Assembly (NCBI RefSeq): GCF_024362695.1
Contig: NC_065408.1
Location: 10,850,001-10,914,000, forward strand
Source of the DNA: Pectinophora gossypiella
Taxonomy: Eukaryota > Arthropoda > Insecta > Lepidoptera > Gelechiidae
Reading direction: 5' to 3'
Length of the DNA stretch: 64,000 nucleotides
The stretch's first letter is position 1. Every line of letters starts with the position of its first letter. Below, piece after piece: positions 1 through 10,870 of this stretch. A program made the translations under genes and the position numbers. The notes beneath the pieces are model-generated. The model worked only from the letters and a program-made list of their open reading frames with translations. It was not told the DNA's origin and ran no database searches.

Positions 1-98
1 CGGCGTTGTCGCCAATTTTCCTCATACAACGCTTATCACTATCGGCCCACTAAAGTCGATTCTTTCTTTCAAATATAATCCTCTATATAATCCCGCTG
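1..98 (+). mobile_element. 3' end fragment of a Jockey-clade LINE
   Basis: The first 75 bases resemble the end of the reverse-transcriptase frame of the Jockey element at 56204-57607: the CGCTTATC and CTATCG/GGCCCACTA blocks and the GTCGATT...CTTTCAAATAT block match its 57345-57400, with scattered differences. It is therefore a diverged relative in the same orientation, cut off by the window edge. Its upstream part lies outside the window. Confidence 0.6.
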
Positions 99-376
99 GG
101 CACCCTATTGTCATAAATTTTATTCCGAGTGAAAACCCTCAGCGAGGACGAAAAAACAGTTAATACTTAAGTACAGTTAATACTTTAGTTAAAAACTGAG
201 GATTTCATGTTGTTTGGCATCTAAACCTTGTTGTGGCACCCTATTGCCATAAATTTTATTCCGAGTGAGTCCCCTCAGCGAGTAGGAAAAAAACAATTAA
301 TACTTAAGTACAGTTAATACTTTAGTTAAAAACAAAACTGAGGATTTCGTGTTGCTTGGCATCTAAACCTTGTTGT
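99..376 (+). repeat. Two-copy tandem repeat (units of 136 and 142 bp)
   Basis: Unit one (99-234) and unit two (235-376) both begin GGCACCCTATTG and end CTAAACCTTGTTGT. They share an internal sub-repeat of CAGTTAATACTT. The second unit has a few extra bases in an A-rich stretch. Because it follows directly on the LINE end at 1-98, it is probably the duplicated 3'UTR of that element; this is inferred from position. Confidence 0.75.
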
Positions 377-460
377 AGAATCACTGAGGAAGAACACCCA
401 TTTTAGGTGATTCTCACACGACACTGAACACCAACGCTGTTGGCGGTGGGGCGATCAACA

Positions 461-558
461 TTTTTTTTTTGACGTGACTTATTGTAGATTTGCCGCAGAT
501 GGCATAAACTACTTGGCCTGAAAGATGGGGAGCGCTGAAGGCTCTCACCCGGTACAAG
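461..558 (-). mobile_element. 5'-truncated Jockey LINE tail with target-site duplication
   Basis: About 98 bp, starting with ten T (the poly-A tail on the other strand). It matches in reverse the 3'UTR of the LINE at 56204-57607 (compare 57475-57563). It is flanked by a perfect duplication GCGATCAACA at 451-460 and 559-568, so it is a severely truncated insertion by target-primed reverse transcription. The boundary is ambiguous by one base. Confidence 0.85.
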
Positions 559-599
559 GCGATCAACAAGGTCGCATTGACTTGTATGTAATCCGTATT

Positions 600-750
600 C
601 CTGGAGGTGGAGGCCTGGAGACCTATAACACAGGGTATCCTAGTTTAGGCTCCAGCCTGTGGAGGCCTGTTCATGTTATAAAATGATTGTAAATTAGTAT
701 AAGAACAATGTTTTTTTGTAGAGGAAATAAATATTTTACTTACTTAAATC
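600..750 (+). repeat. Retroelement 3' end with TTAC tail
   Basis: The block GGAGGCCTGGAGACCTA...ACAGGGT and the terminal GAGGAAATAAAxxxTTACTTACTT recur around 26745-26780 and 27228-27255, where another element interrupts them. A short tandem tail and an AATAAA before it suggest the 3' end of a LINE or a LINE-dependent SINE. No coding part is visible here. Confidence 0.5.
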
Positions 751-960
751 CGCTAAACACACCAACACCGCCGCGCCGTGCGGTGCACCGCTACAAAATC
801 CACGTTGCAGAATCGCCTTACAGGCGAATAAACATGATCGGAGCGGAATTTACATTAAACATTTTTCCTATCTACACATTACACAAGATCTATATTCAGA
901 TCAGTATTCCCAATGGGGTAGAAATATACTACGGACATCCACTTTTATTAATTAGTAAAT

Positions 961-1309
961 CATCATCACTAGCATTATCCCGTTTTTAACAGGGTCCGCC
1001 TACCTAACCTATAGATTTGACAGTTCCAGTTTTTTACAGAAGCGACTGCCAGTCTGACCTTCCAACCCGCGAAAGGAAAACCACCCCAATACAAGGTACG
1101 TCAGATACCTTGGAAAATGTATTTCTCGGGTATGTGGGTTTCCTCACGATGTTTACCTTCACCGCTGAGCACGTGATAATCATCTATGATCCAAACATGA
1201 ATTCGAAAACAAATTCGACAGTCATTGGTTTGGGCCTGTGCTGGATTCGACCCTGCGACCTCAAAGTGCGAGGCAAGCGTTCTACCAACTGGGCTACCAC
1301 GGCTTCCTG
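961..1309 (-). mobile_element. tRNA-derived SINE
   Basis: Read on the minus strand it starts with a tRNA-like head. An A box (TAGCCCAGTTGG) and a B box (GGGTCGAATCC) are visible near 1293-1245, followed by a body containing GTGCTCAGCGGTGAAGG and a tail ending GGGATAATGCTAGTGATGAT. I recognise the body as a SINE common in Lepidoptera. The target duplication TATTAATTAGTAAAT (946-960) recurs at 1310-1324 with one mismatch. It has no protein; transcription would be by RNA polymerase III and mobility depends on LINE enzymes. Confidence 0.85.
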
Positions 1310-1324
1310 TATTAATTTGTAAAT

Positions 1325-1855
1325 AAAAGAAAATAATAAAGGGTTATTCCCGTATAAACAACAAAGTACCATTTGAAATTATATTATATTATTAATTCTT
1401 AAAATGTTTCCTTTTCGTCGTTATACCTGTTATGTGGCAGGAAAATGAAATAAAGTAATCCCCATAGAGAGAGAGGCTTATGTAGATACAAGATTGTGAA
1501 GGTCGATTATAGTAAGCAAATAATTTAAAGTACAATAACCCGTTTTACGTACGTGTCAGTCAATCTTATTCATCTCATTTTGTAGGTACATATATTTGTA
1601 AGTACCTCTTGTTTTGCAAATCCGGTTCATACGTGTATTCATCGTTAACAATTAACCATCGCAACATTTTAATAGTTAACAATAACGGTTACGTAATTTT
1701 TGCTGAAAATGATTTAAGAAATAAAAAGATCAATTTCCTCAGATGTGCATCTGCTACTACCAAATTATATCTTAAATACTACATAAGCTAAATTAAAAGA
1801 GCATTATCTTTCATACAATGCCTAATATATTTTTATTATGTTTATATATACATCC
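1325..1855. other. Non-coding stretch, nothing recognised
   Basis: AT-rich sequence without a convincing coding frame, RNA gene or repeat boundary. A 60-codon frame at 1609-1791 has no recognisable domain and no splice context. Confidence 0.6.
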
Positions 1856-1930
1856 TCGTAAGGCCCGGATTTCCAGACACAATAGTTAAACAATGGGATT
1901 TGGATTTTAAAAGGACTTTGGGCCTTACGA
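1856..1930. repeat. Short hairpin element, copy 1
   Basis: Perfect 11-bp arms (TCGTAAGGCCC at 1856-1866 and its complement at 1920-1930) enclose a 53-nt loop. The loop contains GATTTCCAGACACAATAG and AACAATGGGATTTGGAT. The same loop with different but still paired arms lies at 14959-15037. Strand is not determinable. It could be a structured RNA gene or a tiny palindromic transposon; I do not recognise the family. Confidence 0.7.
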
Positions 1931-2485
1931 CCATATACTAGGAATCTATATCCTACAAATATCTATATGTATATATATGTATATGCCACTGTTATTGACC
2001 TCTCACACCATGCGGGGTTGCCTGGAAGAGATCTATTTTAGAGATAAGTCACCGATTGTAACTATTTTTTTTGTCATTAATCATGTATTCATGTAAGTAT
2101 ACAATAAAGAATAATAAATATAAACGTACAAAACCTCTACCTAAACACAAGGTATACCGCTGAGCCACACCTTGCAAAATAAGATAACCTTTGGCGAAGA
2201 TGACTAAAATAATTGTCAGCTCTACCGGATGAACCTTACTCCGCCTCCTAATAAACTTGACCACTGATTTCCTTAATAACACAAATATTATACAAACTGC
2301 TGTTAGACAAATATAGCACGGTTGACGCAGGTGGATAGGAAAACAGGTTGGTTTTATCATCGTAGCGACGGTTTATCACACAGCGTAGGTGTCGATTGGT
2401 ATAAAAACCGTTTTATATAAAACATATTTGCAATTGCATAGGTTCTTGGTCTATTTTATTACCGGTTTACTGAAGAACCGTCGTA
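1931..2485. other. Non-coding stretch
   Basis: AT-rich with short TATA-rich simple sequence near 1960-1985. No supported gene. Confidence 0.55.
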
Positions 2486-2545
2486 ATCATAAACAGCCTA
2501 TATATGTCCAACTACTGGACACAGGCCTCCCTCAGTCAACCGACA
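2486..2545 (-). repeat. Degraded fragment of the short CAGTGGGAC-type retroelement tail
   Basis: The blocks AAACAGCCTATATATGTCC, ACTGGACACAGGCCTCC and CTCAGTCAACCG match the element at 4973-5073 and the reverse of the one at 40052-40171. It is the most decayed of the three copies; no target duplication seen. Confidence 0.6.
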
Positions 2546-2781
2546 AAAGTTGGACTAACCAAATTTCATTTTCAGTTGTTACGAATTTTTCTGACACCTT
2601 TTCTTATATTGTATACCCATGATATGTTTTTACTTTTATTCTGTAAAAATAAAACTTTATTCTTCTGCTTCTAATCCTTTTATCCCCTGTTATGATGTAG
2701 GGCTCGAATAACAGATTTCCACTTTTCGTTTTTACTTATTTTAAATTTATCTTTTATGGCTTGTGAGTTTTTTGACACGTG

Positions 2782-3066
2782 TTACCTAAAAATGAATTTG
2801 GAATTACCAAGCGTAACGAAAACTTGTTTTTGTTTATCATCATCACAGGGAACAAGAATTAAATGATAATTTATAAATGACCCATATTTTTGTACAGCCC
2901 AGAACTCAAAAAAAGTTTTCGAAACAGATATTCCGTGTTTGTTTTTACTTTTTTTACCTTTGATGGGTTTACTCTCGGCCCCAGACTTGCCCGAAGGCAT
3001 TGACCGTCCCAGATCGCCCAGAAGATGCCTGTTCAGTTTGGCCTTGAAAGCACCCGGGTCAAACAA
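2782..3066 (-). pseudogene. Possible remnant of a LINE protein C-terminus
   Basis: A 94-codon minus-strand frame begins MFDPGAFKAKLNRHLLG. A phrase like DP-x-FK-x-x-x-NRHLLG is reminiscent of C-termini of insect LINE reverse transcriptases, from memory. The rest is lysine-rich and then low in recognisable features. No RT motif is present and no element boundary can be placed, so this is a weak call; the alternative is a chance frame. Confidence 0.25.
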
Positions 3067-3558
3067 AATTGGCTAAAAGGGTTGTTGAGAGGAGCCTAAG
3101 GTATTCATTCGGAAATGTGTTGAGGGTGTTTAGGAAGTTAACATATACTAAAAATACTACAGTAGTATGCTACAGTAGGTCTTTTTGTAAATATTTAAAG
3201 CGTTCACATTTTTAAAAGAGATAGCTATTAAATAAAAATAAACATGAATACTTAAATATCATTGCAAAATTCAGTTTTACATGTCAGGATAATTAATAAT
3301 GGCATCATATTATTATTCATGTATTTATTTAATAAAATATTAAATATACTCAAAATTTTATTTATAAATATATTGGGAAATATTTTTATTAATGTATAAT
3401 TAAATTATTGTATCTGATCAGCTGATTGCAGCACCTACTCTACCCCGTGATCTTGGTAGACCCATAATATATTATTGTCATTCGGCACCCTTTGGTCGAT
3501 CACTTAGGAAGGTTTGATACTGGAACCGTTTATAGTATCTCAATGGCCAGTCCAAGGT
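3067..3558. other. Non-coding stretch
   Basis: AT-rich, no coding potential or recognisable element boundary. Confidence 0.55.
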
Positions 3559-3713
3559 ACAGTCATGAGCAATACCATGTACCCACTTTAGAACCAAATC
3601 ACGTTAACATATTTGATATTTAGTGACATTAGTGAGACTTACAGTTCAATTTGTCCAAAAAAATTAAGTAACATGGTACTAAAGTGTATAAGTACATATT
3701 AATACTCATGACC
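3559..3713. mobile_element. Palindromic MITE, copy 1
   Basis: Starts ACAGTCATGAGCAAT and ends in an imperfect inverted copy (ATTAATACTCATGACC). A second copy of about 145 bp with the same ends and middle lies at 29539-29682. The sequence around GTAC at the left end would allow a TA target site. No coding capacity; a non-autonomous DNA transposon. Confidence 0.75.
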
Positions 3714-4972
3714 TTACAAGTGTTCGGAAACAAATATTTCATTTTATACTTTATTGCATATTACACAATTGATAAATAGATGTACTTAAAGAAGTTTTTC
3801 CCTCGGCTGGGAGACTAAGTGTTTTCTTTTGCCCAAATTAAAGCGTTACTTGGTGTAAACCTGACCAGAACATTCCAATTTAACATTGACTCTAAATACG
3901 CGAATTTATTTGCGAAAACTCATTGGTTCTTAAGTGCTATGTGAACCACTTGTACACGTTGACAAACTTCTAGTCTTTCAAGTGTCGAACAAATATATTT
4001 TCGTATTATTTAGATATTAACAGTCCGAAGTACTCATTGGTTTTCCGAACTTTATTTTATTTATTCATTCATTTATAATACAGAGAAAAGAAATACAAAT
4101 ATACTTTATTATATATTGCACCAAAATAAAAAAAATGTCACAAGAGACTTAACTAGGTACATGACAAATGGCGGCCTTATCGTTTAAAGCGATTTTTTGC
4201 AGATAACCATAATGCGAGAAAATATGTAGAAATTAAAAGATTGCGGGTGCAAACTAAGTTTTTACAATAATTATCAGACATTATATTGAATTTGTCAGAA
4301 AATAAATTTAAAGCTCATGTGAAGGTTACGTTATGTAAAAAAAACTTATTATAAATGATAAAAATCTGGTATTAAATATCTTCCTCTAGTTATTAAATAA
4401 CTTGTATTGTATACCTACATTGATTTAAAAGATGTGTTGCTGTTACAGTTTCTTGTCTTTCTTCTCCTCAGCCATAACACCTTGTGAAATGTAACATGTT
4501 TAGGTAAGTACCTATGTTACGTTGAATAAATTATTCAATTTTCTGATAAATCTGAACTTTGATACACGCTAAACTGACAAGCTGTGTAAATGACCTGTTT
4601 AAATAATACTAGTGGAATTCTAGACTTTGCTCTTCTTTGTGTAGGTAGAATATTGATCTAACAAATTAATAAGGAAACTAGTCTGATCGAGGATATAGAC
4701 GATACTAAACGAGAATTACAATTGATATGATGTCGTTATACGTAACTCATACCTCAAAAAATGTTAGAGGAATTTCAGACTATTATTTTATATGCGTGTT
4801 GTTCAAAACTCTATGAAAATGTGCTTAAGAGGTAGTGAACATTGCCAAAGAAATGTTTTTACTATAAATCAACTAATTTATTACCTACTGAAAGGTTTTT
4901 TCGGAAAAATGTTACCTATTTTCTCATTGCTCGGGGTAGGTGCGTAATTATTCAAAATATTATAATCTTATG
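3714..4972. other. Non-coding stretch with a LINE 3'-end scrap
   Basis: No supported gene. Around 4070-4135 there is AATACAAATATACTTTATT followed by a GCACCAAAATAAAA block. Related ATATACTTTATTGCAC or ACTTTATTGCATACAA blocks recur at 31050-31100, 52935-52965 and 55100-55120 and look like the reversed polyadenylation end of a LINE family. Confidence 0.45.
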
Positions 4973-5073
4973 CATAAACGGCCTACATACGTCCCACTGC
5001 TGGGCACAGGCCTCCCCTCAATCAACCGGAGGGGGTATGGAGCATACTCCACCATGCTGCTCCAATGCGGGGG
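4973..5073 (-). mobile_element. Short retroelement tail with perfect target duplication
   Basis: About 101 bp: CATAAACGGCCTACATACG, CCACTGCTGGGCACAGGCC, TCAATCAACCGGAGGGGG, GCTGCTCCAATGCGG. It is flanked by ATAATCTTATG at 4962-4972 and 5074-5084. The reverse of the same unit is at 40052-40171 and a decayed copy at 2486-2545. It is a short retroposed 3' end (LINE or SINE) widespread in Lepidoptera as far as I recall. Confidence 0.8.
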
Positions 5074-5084
5074 ATAATCTTATG

Positions 5085-7798
5085 GCAGAGGCATATATAA
5101 AAATAATTGTAGCTTAATATTTGGATCAGATATGGTATGAAATGATATTGCTATCTATATTACTTCTCTTTATTTTGATCAGAATAATATAAAAAAATGG
5201 AATAAAATAATGGGTGGAAGATGTAATTGTGCCTGAGTGTAATAAAAACAAAATATAAAAGATGCGTATGTCCGTTATTGATGAAAGTAGAAGATTAAAC
5301 AAAGGCAAATGTAAACAATGCCATCTATATTTTTTTGGAAAACGTAGCCTGGAAAGTCCCTCATTTTATATGGGAATGCGAAGATTTCGTGTCACATTAT
5401 TGTGATCTGAGACATCTTTTAACGAGTAGCAAAACTATATGTCAACTGTTACAAAGTTTTCCTATTGAACGATAGATGGCAGCAGCAATAATAAAAACAA
5501 ACCGTATGCTTTGTTAGCCGAGTTTGTTAGTTACTCATACAGAACGATAGATGTCACTAACAGTCTAAAAATCAATATCGAAAATGGTAACCACACATGA
5601 TATACTAGTTGGATTAAAAAAAACAAGAAAATACGTACATCGTGAATACGAAACACATTAATGCGTTTTATCCACATAAAAGACCCACGCCTTTGCAGTA
5701 TGGAACGGACTGGAATTGCCGAATTTCATTCCCCAGTTTAAATTATTAAATATTATTATTATTATTACTAGCACGAATGCACATGAATAATAGTAATGAG
5801 CATTGTATCTCCTGTAGCCTAGTACACACATAGTAGGCTTAGTTTAAAAAACTAGCTGCGCTGCCATTTACACTTACAGCTATCTGTCACGCAGAGTCAA
5901 ATCTTTCACTCATTCATTCGGTCCATCTCTATTCATTCAACTGTCATTTTTAGTCTGTGGCACGACACGATGGTGTCACTTTCTTTTTTTCAAATGGAAG
6001 TGGGTGGATTGCATTTGTTTTAATTAAAACATTAGTATTTTTCGTTTCGAATAGTTAATTGTAACACTAATTAAGTTTATTTTATTAATAACAATTATGG
6101 TTTTAAGTGACAATCTTCTAAGTGTTGTATTTAGCGAAGGTTGACTCGGTACAGCTATTTTTATAACCTAAATTAGTCATCTAGCGAAGATAAATGAAGA
6201 GGTAGCAACTAGTTTGTGGAAACATTACAAAATCATTTTATATATTCGTCCTTGGGTAATGAAACTGCCAACGTTTTGGAGCAGGTAAGCGAGACGCGGT
6301 ATGTACTAGTTATCATTATCACAACTGTTCTGGTTCTAACTCAATTTGCAATTTGTACACGCCCACTACACAAATAGCTGCTTACAAACTTTCTTCTACT
6401 TGTAAAAAAATCGTGGCAGCCACCGTCACGTATGCTTATTTATTAATTAAGTAGATTTTTTATTTTTACTCTAATGATGCTCTAGAATTGGGTAAAGAAA
6501 CCACATGCTAACTTTCAAAAATATTCTGTTGCATTTTAATTAATTTTAAATCACTATATTTTTCAGCATAAATTTCAACATTTAGCACTAAACATACATA
6601 GGATTTTGATAAAAACAACCCTTTTAAAGAATTATATTGCTCTGATTAATAGGTAGTACAAGGTAGAAGAATATTTTTTCCCAACGTCATTATTATATTA
6701 TTTATTCATTTGTATTGTAGAAGCTAATAATCTTCTATAACACTAAAAACCTATTTATCTTTTAGCATAATTGTGTTTATTTTAATTCTTATTAGTATTT
6801 TCATGTACTAATCTCACCCCAGGGTACCTATTTGTCTACTAATTCCCAATAGAGTTTAATGTAATACACTTCATGCCCTCTTTTAATGATAATGATAATC
6901 CTTTATCCAGCAATGGAACTTATGAGTACATACGCTTTCAGTTCATTAATGATTGAATAATAAAAGTACACATATAGGTTAGAAATTTAGTGGCATATTT
7001 CTATATAGCTTTTACCATAAAGGTAGTCCATAATATAGAGTTAATATTACTGTTCGCTGTCTTACCCAACTTTTAAAAATAACAAAGTTTTATTTGTTCT
7101 TTGCTAACATGCTTTCATGCATTGCATTTCAGAGGGCAATTAAACAAATGAATGTATAATAGTACTATATCGAAAGTAGGTATATTTCTACAATAACATA
7201 TTTACATTCCAAACATAAGTATTTATTATTCTAATTACAAATAAAATTATTGATTGTTTAAAAAGTCAAGTAAAGCAGTGAGGATTAATATCAACTCTAT
7301 TATTATCAAGTTTAGGTAAAAATCTGCTCTAAAATTCCAACCTTTAATGATAAATTAAATTCGTCCTTTTAATATGGCTCCTATTTAGAACACTAAAAAC
7401 CATCCTACAACAAACTACAAATTATGATTATTGAAACCAATAAACAGAAAATAAACAAAAATGATATTGATAAGTCGCAAAATAAAATGTCTCACACTTT
7501 GTAAACAATTGAAATCTTATAAGTAAAAATTTATAATTTACTTCATATGATTTTTACAGAACGGTTTATTGGAAATGGATCACAACAAAGACATTGTAGA
7601 TTAATAGCTTAATTCTGGTAGAAATCTTCCACCAGATTGGAAAATGAATACATTTCACTCAATTAAAATAATATTGTAGGTATATTTTGCCCTTAAAGCT
7701 AATTCAAGCTACCGCCTTTTCAATAAATCGTTCTGATAAGATTTATTATATCACAAAGTGTTTATTCCTTAAAGTTAAAGTTATTATTCATTAAAGTT
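5085..7798. other. Long non-coding stretch; possible orphan splice donor at 6283
   Basis: AT-rich. The only gene-like hint is an ACTGTCATTTTTAGTCTGTGG region near 5940 and a good donor (GGAGCAG followed by GTAAGC) near 6283. The intervening sequence contains several ATGs and no long frame. It could be a non-coding RNA exon, but that is weak. Confidence 0.35.
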
Positions 7799-7813
7799 AT
7801 GTTTATTTACTAT

Positions 7814-10000
7814 CGGACCGGACAAGCTACTCATTATCCAACAGACTCAACCAAAATCCCGGATCTGTTAGACTTCTTCGTCTACAAAGGGGTTCAATCT
7901 CACTTTCTCGCCATTGAAAGCTGCCTGGATTCTTCATCAGACCATGTACCACAAATCGCAACCTTGAGTTTTACCTTGATACATCGAACAATTCCTGCTT
8001 ACTTATACAATAAGCACACAGACTGGGGTGCGTTCTACCAACACCTAAATGAAAACCTAGATCTCAGACTAAGTATGAAAACGAATGAAGACATCGATAG
8101 TGCTGCCGAGTACATAACAAAGAACATTCAGGAAGCTGCATGGCTGTGTACTCCAATACCCCGAGTAACATCAAAGGCACCGTTCAACCAATACATACCA
8201 AATGTCGTCAGGGAGAAAATCTTGGAAAAACGGCGCTTACGGAGAGTTTGGCATTGCAGTCGACACCCAGCTGATAAAAAGGACTTTAATAGAGCTGCGG
8301 CAGAGCTTAAAAAACTTTTGATTGATACCGAGAATGAAACGCTGGAAGTACATTTGCAAAACCTAACACCCGCTGCTCCCACCAAAAACGAATATTCGCT
8401 ATGGAAAACCGTAAAATGTCGTGAAAAACCTCAATCAGCTCAGCATCCACTCAGAAATGTAAATGGCACGTGGGCAAAAACAGACCAAGAAAGGGCGGAA
8501 GCGTTTGGATTGTTTTTAAGTGGTGTTTTTACGACCAACGAAGATCTTGGTGATAGAGATACGGATCGAGAGGTGACATCATTTCTAAAAAGCGATCTCC
8601 AGCTTAGTCCTCCTGTACGATGCTGTACGCCTGCAGAGCTCCGTCGGACAATACATGACCTTGAACTCAAAAAAGCCCCCGGGTTTGACCTAATAACAGC
8701 GGAAGTGCTAAGAAACTTACCAAGAAAGGCGCTGGTCTTGATCGTTTCTCTGTTTAACGCCATATTAAGGTCTGCATATTATCCAAGTATTTGGAAAGTC
8801 TCGCAGATAACAATGATTCCAAAACCTGGAAAGCCGCCACATCTGACGTCCTCATATCGACCCATAAGTCTTCTTCCGGTTCTGTCGAAGGTGTTTGAGA
8901 GAATCTTGGCAACACGACTGAATGAATGTCTCATGGAAGGGTCGCTCATTCCAGAACATCAATTCGGGTTTCGGAGGCATCACTCAACTATTGAGCAGGT
9001 GCATAGAGTGTGTGAGCACGTTAGAAAATCCCTCGAACACAAGAAATACTGTTCAGGAGTGTTCCTCGACGTGCAACAGGCCTTTGACAAGGTCTGGCAC
9101 GATGGCCTAAAGTACAAGCTCAAAAAAACGCTACCACATAATATGTACCTTCTCTTAGAATCCTACCTAGAGAGCCGCATTTTCTATGTTAAAATCAACG
9201 ACGCAGTTTCAGACTTCTATGACATCAAGGCTGGAGTCCCCCAGGGATCAGTGCTCGGACCATTGTTATACCTCGTATTCACGGCTGACGTACCTGAGTC
9301 AGACAGTGTGATGACGGCTACATTCGCGGATGATACTGCTATCCTGTCATCGGACATTAACGCTGCGACTGCTTCAAGTAATCTGCAGATACATCTAGAC
9401 AAGGTCCACACCTGGATGAAAGCCTGGCGTATCAAGGCTAGCGCAACAAAGTCCAACCACATAACTTTTACCTTGAGGAAAGAAGACTGCCCACCCGTGA
9501 AACTTGGCCAAGAGACCATGCCACACAATACAACAGTAAAATATCTCGGCTTTCATCTAGACCGGAAGCAAACTTGGAAAACACATATCCAAAAGAAACG
9601 TGATGAATGTAACCACCGATTTAGGACATTGAAGTGGCTCCTGGGCAGAAGATCACGGCTCTCCGTCGAAAATAAAATACTGGTGTACAAAGCGGTACTG
9701 AAACCAGTATGGACTTACGGCATTCAGTTGTGGGGTGCTGCAAAAACATCAAATATGGAAATACTACAACGCTTCCAAAACGGAGTGCTCAAATCAATAG
9801 CGCAAGCACCTTGGTTCACTCGCATGGACGAACTACACGAGTACCTTGGAATGAGGACAGTTAAGCAAGAAATTGCCACAACTACAAGGCTATACAGAGA
9901 TCGAATTACTCATCACCAAAACAAACTGGCCCGGAGTTTAAGTGACAACCACTATATGAGACGCCTCAAAAGGACGCACATATGGGATAGCATACAGTAG
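7814..10000 (+). CDS. Jockey-clade LINE ORF2 protein (endonuclease C-terminus + reverse transcriptase), truncated
   Basis: The frame is open for about 728 residues to a TAG at 9998-10000. The ATG at 7799 lies in the duplicated host target, so the first five residues of that frame are not element protein. Numbering from that ATG, the remaining apurinic-endonuclease tail carries the SSDH motif near residues 46-49. Reverse transcriptase follows: FLDVQQAFDKVWHDG near 421-435, GVPQGSVLGPLL near 480, and FADD near 509-512, which is the catalytic metal-binding pair. The C-terminal region is typical of Jockey elements. In life the enzyme nicks DNA and copies element RNA at the nick. Lacking the endonuclease N-terminus and a promoter, this copy should be dead as an autonomous element though its RT core looks intact. 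Confidence 0.9.
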   Translation, partial: RTGQATHYPTDSTKIPDLLDFFVYKGVQSHFLAIESCLDSSSDHVPQIATLSFTLIHRTIPAYLYNKHTDWGAFYQHLNENLDLRLSMKTNEDIDSAAEYITKNIQEAAWLCTPIPRVTSKAPFNQYIPNVVREKILEKRRLRRVWHCSRHPADKKDFNRAAAELKKLLIDTENETLEVHLQNLTPAAPTKNEYSLWKTVKCREKPQSAQHPLRNVNGTWAKTDQERAEAFGLFLSGVFTTNEDLGDRDTDREVTSFLKSDLQLSPPVRCCTPAELRRTIHDLELKKAPGFDLITAEVLRNLPRKALVLIVSLFNAILRSAYYPSIWKVSQITMIPKPGKPPHLTSSYRPISLLPVLSKVFERILATRLNECLMEGSLIPEHQFGFRRHHSTIEQVHRVCEHVRKSLEHKKYCSGVFLDVQQAFDKVWHDGLKYKLKKTLPHNMYLLLESYLESRIFYVKINDAVSDFYDIKAGVPQGSVLGPLLYLVFTADVPESDSVMTATFADDTAILSSDINAATASSNLQIHLDKVHTWMKAWRIKASATKSNHITFTLRKEDCPPVKLGQETMPHNTTVKYLGFHLDRKQTWKTHIQKKRDECNHRFRTLKWLLGRRSRLSVENKILVYKAVLKPVWTYGIQLWGAAKTSNMEILQRFQNGVLKSIAQAPWFTRMDELHEYLGMRTVKQEIATTTRLYRDRITHHQNKLARSLSDNHYMRRLKRTHIWDSIQ

Positions 10001-10141
10001 CACCTTAATGAAGGCAGCCTTCTAATGAGGGGGCCTGTCCTGCATGTTAATAAAACCAAACCATCAAAACTGCTTATGGTCAGTCGACCGATCGCATGTT
10101 TGGGCACAAAAATGAAAAAAAAAAAAAAAAAAAAAAAAAAA
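7814..10141 (+). mobile_element. 5'-truncated Jockey-clade LINE with target duplication
   Basis: The element runs from inside its endonuclease domain to a run of about 28 A. It is flanked by a 15-bp duplication ATGTTTATTTACTAT at 7799-7813 and 10142-10156. The perfect duplication, long A tail and unbroken frame point to a recent insertion. ORF1 and the 5'UTR are missing. The 3'UTR is about 115 bp. Confidence 0.93.
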
Positions 10142-10156
10142 ATGTTTATTTACTAT

Positions 10157-10870
10157 TTTCTACTATATTTCCTTCTATTCCAGACTCCGTTTCTATTTTT
10201 TTTTTTCCTAATATATTAGTATATGTCACATGCAATGCATGTTGCATGAACTGGAAATATGTCGCGTGTTCAGCGTCGATAGTGTGCGCATAAAATTAAT
10301 GTTTATAAAAGTCATTTTTAAACCAAGCGATCACATTAACCAACCTAAATATCTATATGAAATATTACCTGATATAATTTTCATAATATTATTATTTATC
10401 AACCACACCACCAATCAGCTGATCAGGTCCTCTCACTTTCTGTTGCGTTTTGTGTTTACGTAATAAACTTTATAGGTATATGTATTACTAGTTTAACCAC
10501 AAAATTATTGACCTTCGACTTTTCATTTATTGCAGTAACTTGGGCTATAAATAGTCATTTCTTGAGTTTAATGTCGATTGTATAATGTGAAATTGGACTC
10601 AAAATATGCACAGTACTAAAATATTTTAGTGACGTGCAATACGGCAAAAGTAGTTGGAATCGTCTGGAGACCTTGTAACTTGTGGCGTAATAAAGAGAGT
10701 TTTATGTTCAGCAGTGGATTTTCACGCTCAAAAGACGATGATGATGATGTCATATAAAGTGTTATGACGCTACGACTCTATTAAGAACCCTGATAACAAT
10801 CACGAACACCACTGAACTACAATTTTCAATACTTGCTTACAGTGAACTATTACTATCAGCTACTTTAACT
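10157..10870. other. Non-coding stretch with a SINE/LINE tail remnant
   Basis: No gene. Near 10700-10748 ATGTTCAGCAGTGGA is followed by a GATGATGATGAT microsatellite, the usual tail of lepidopteran retroposons. A similar ATGTTCAGCAGTGGA occurs at 24040-24056. Confidence 0.5.

Noticed and set aside
1225..1309. tRNA-like sequence with A and B boxes on the minus strand
   Set aside because: It is the head of a SINE with body, tail and target duplication; no full cloverleaf as a functional tRNA was evident.
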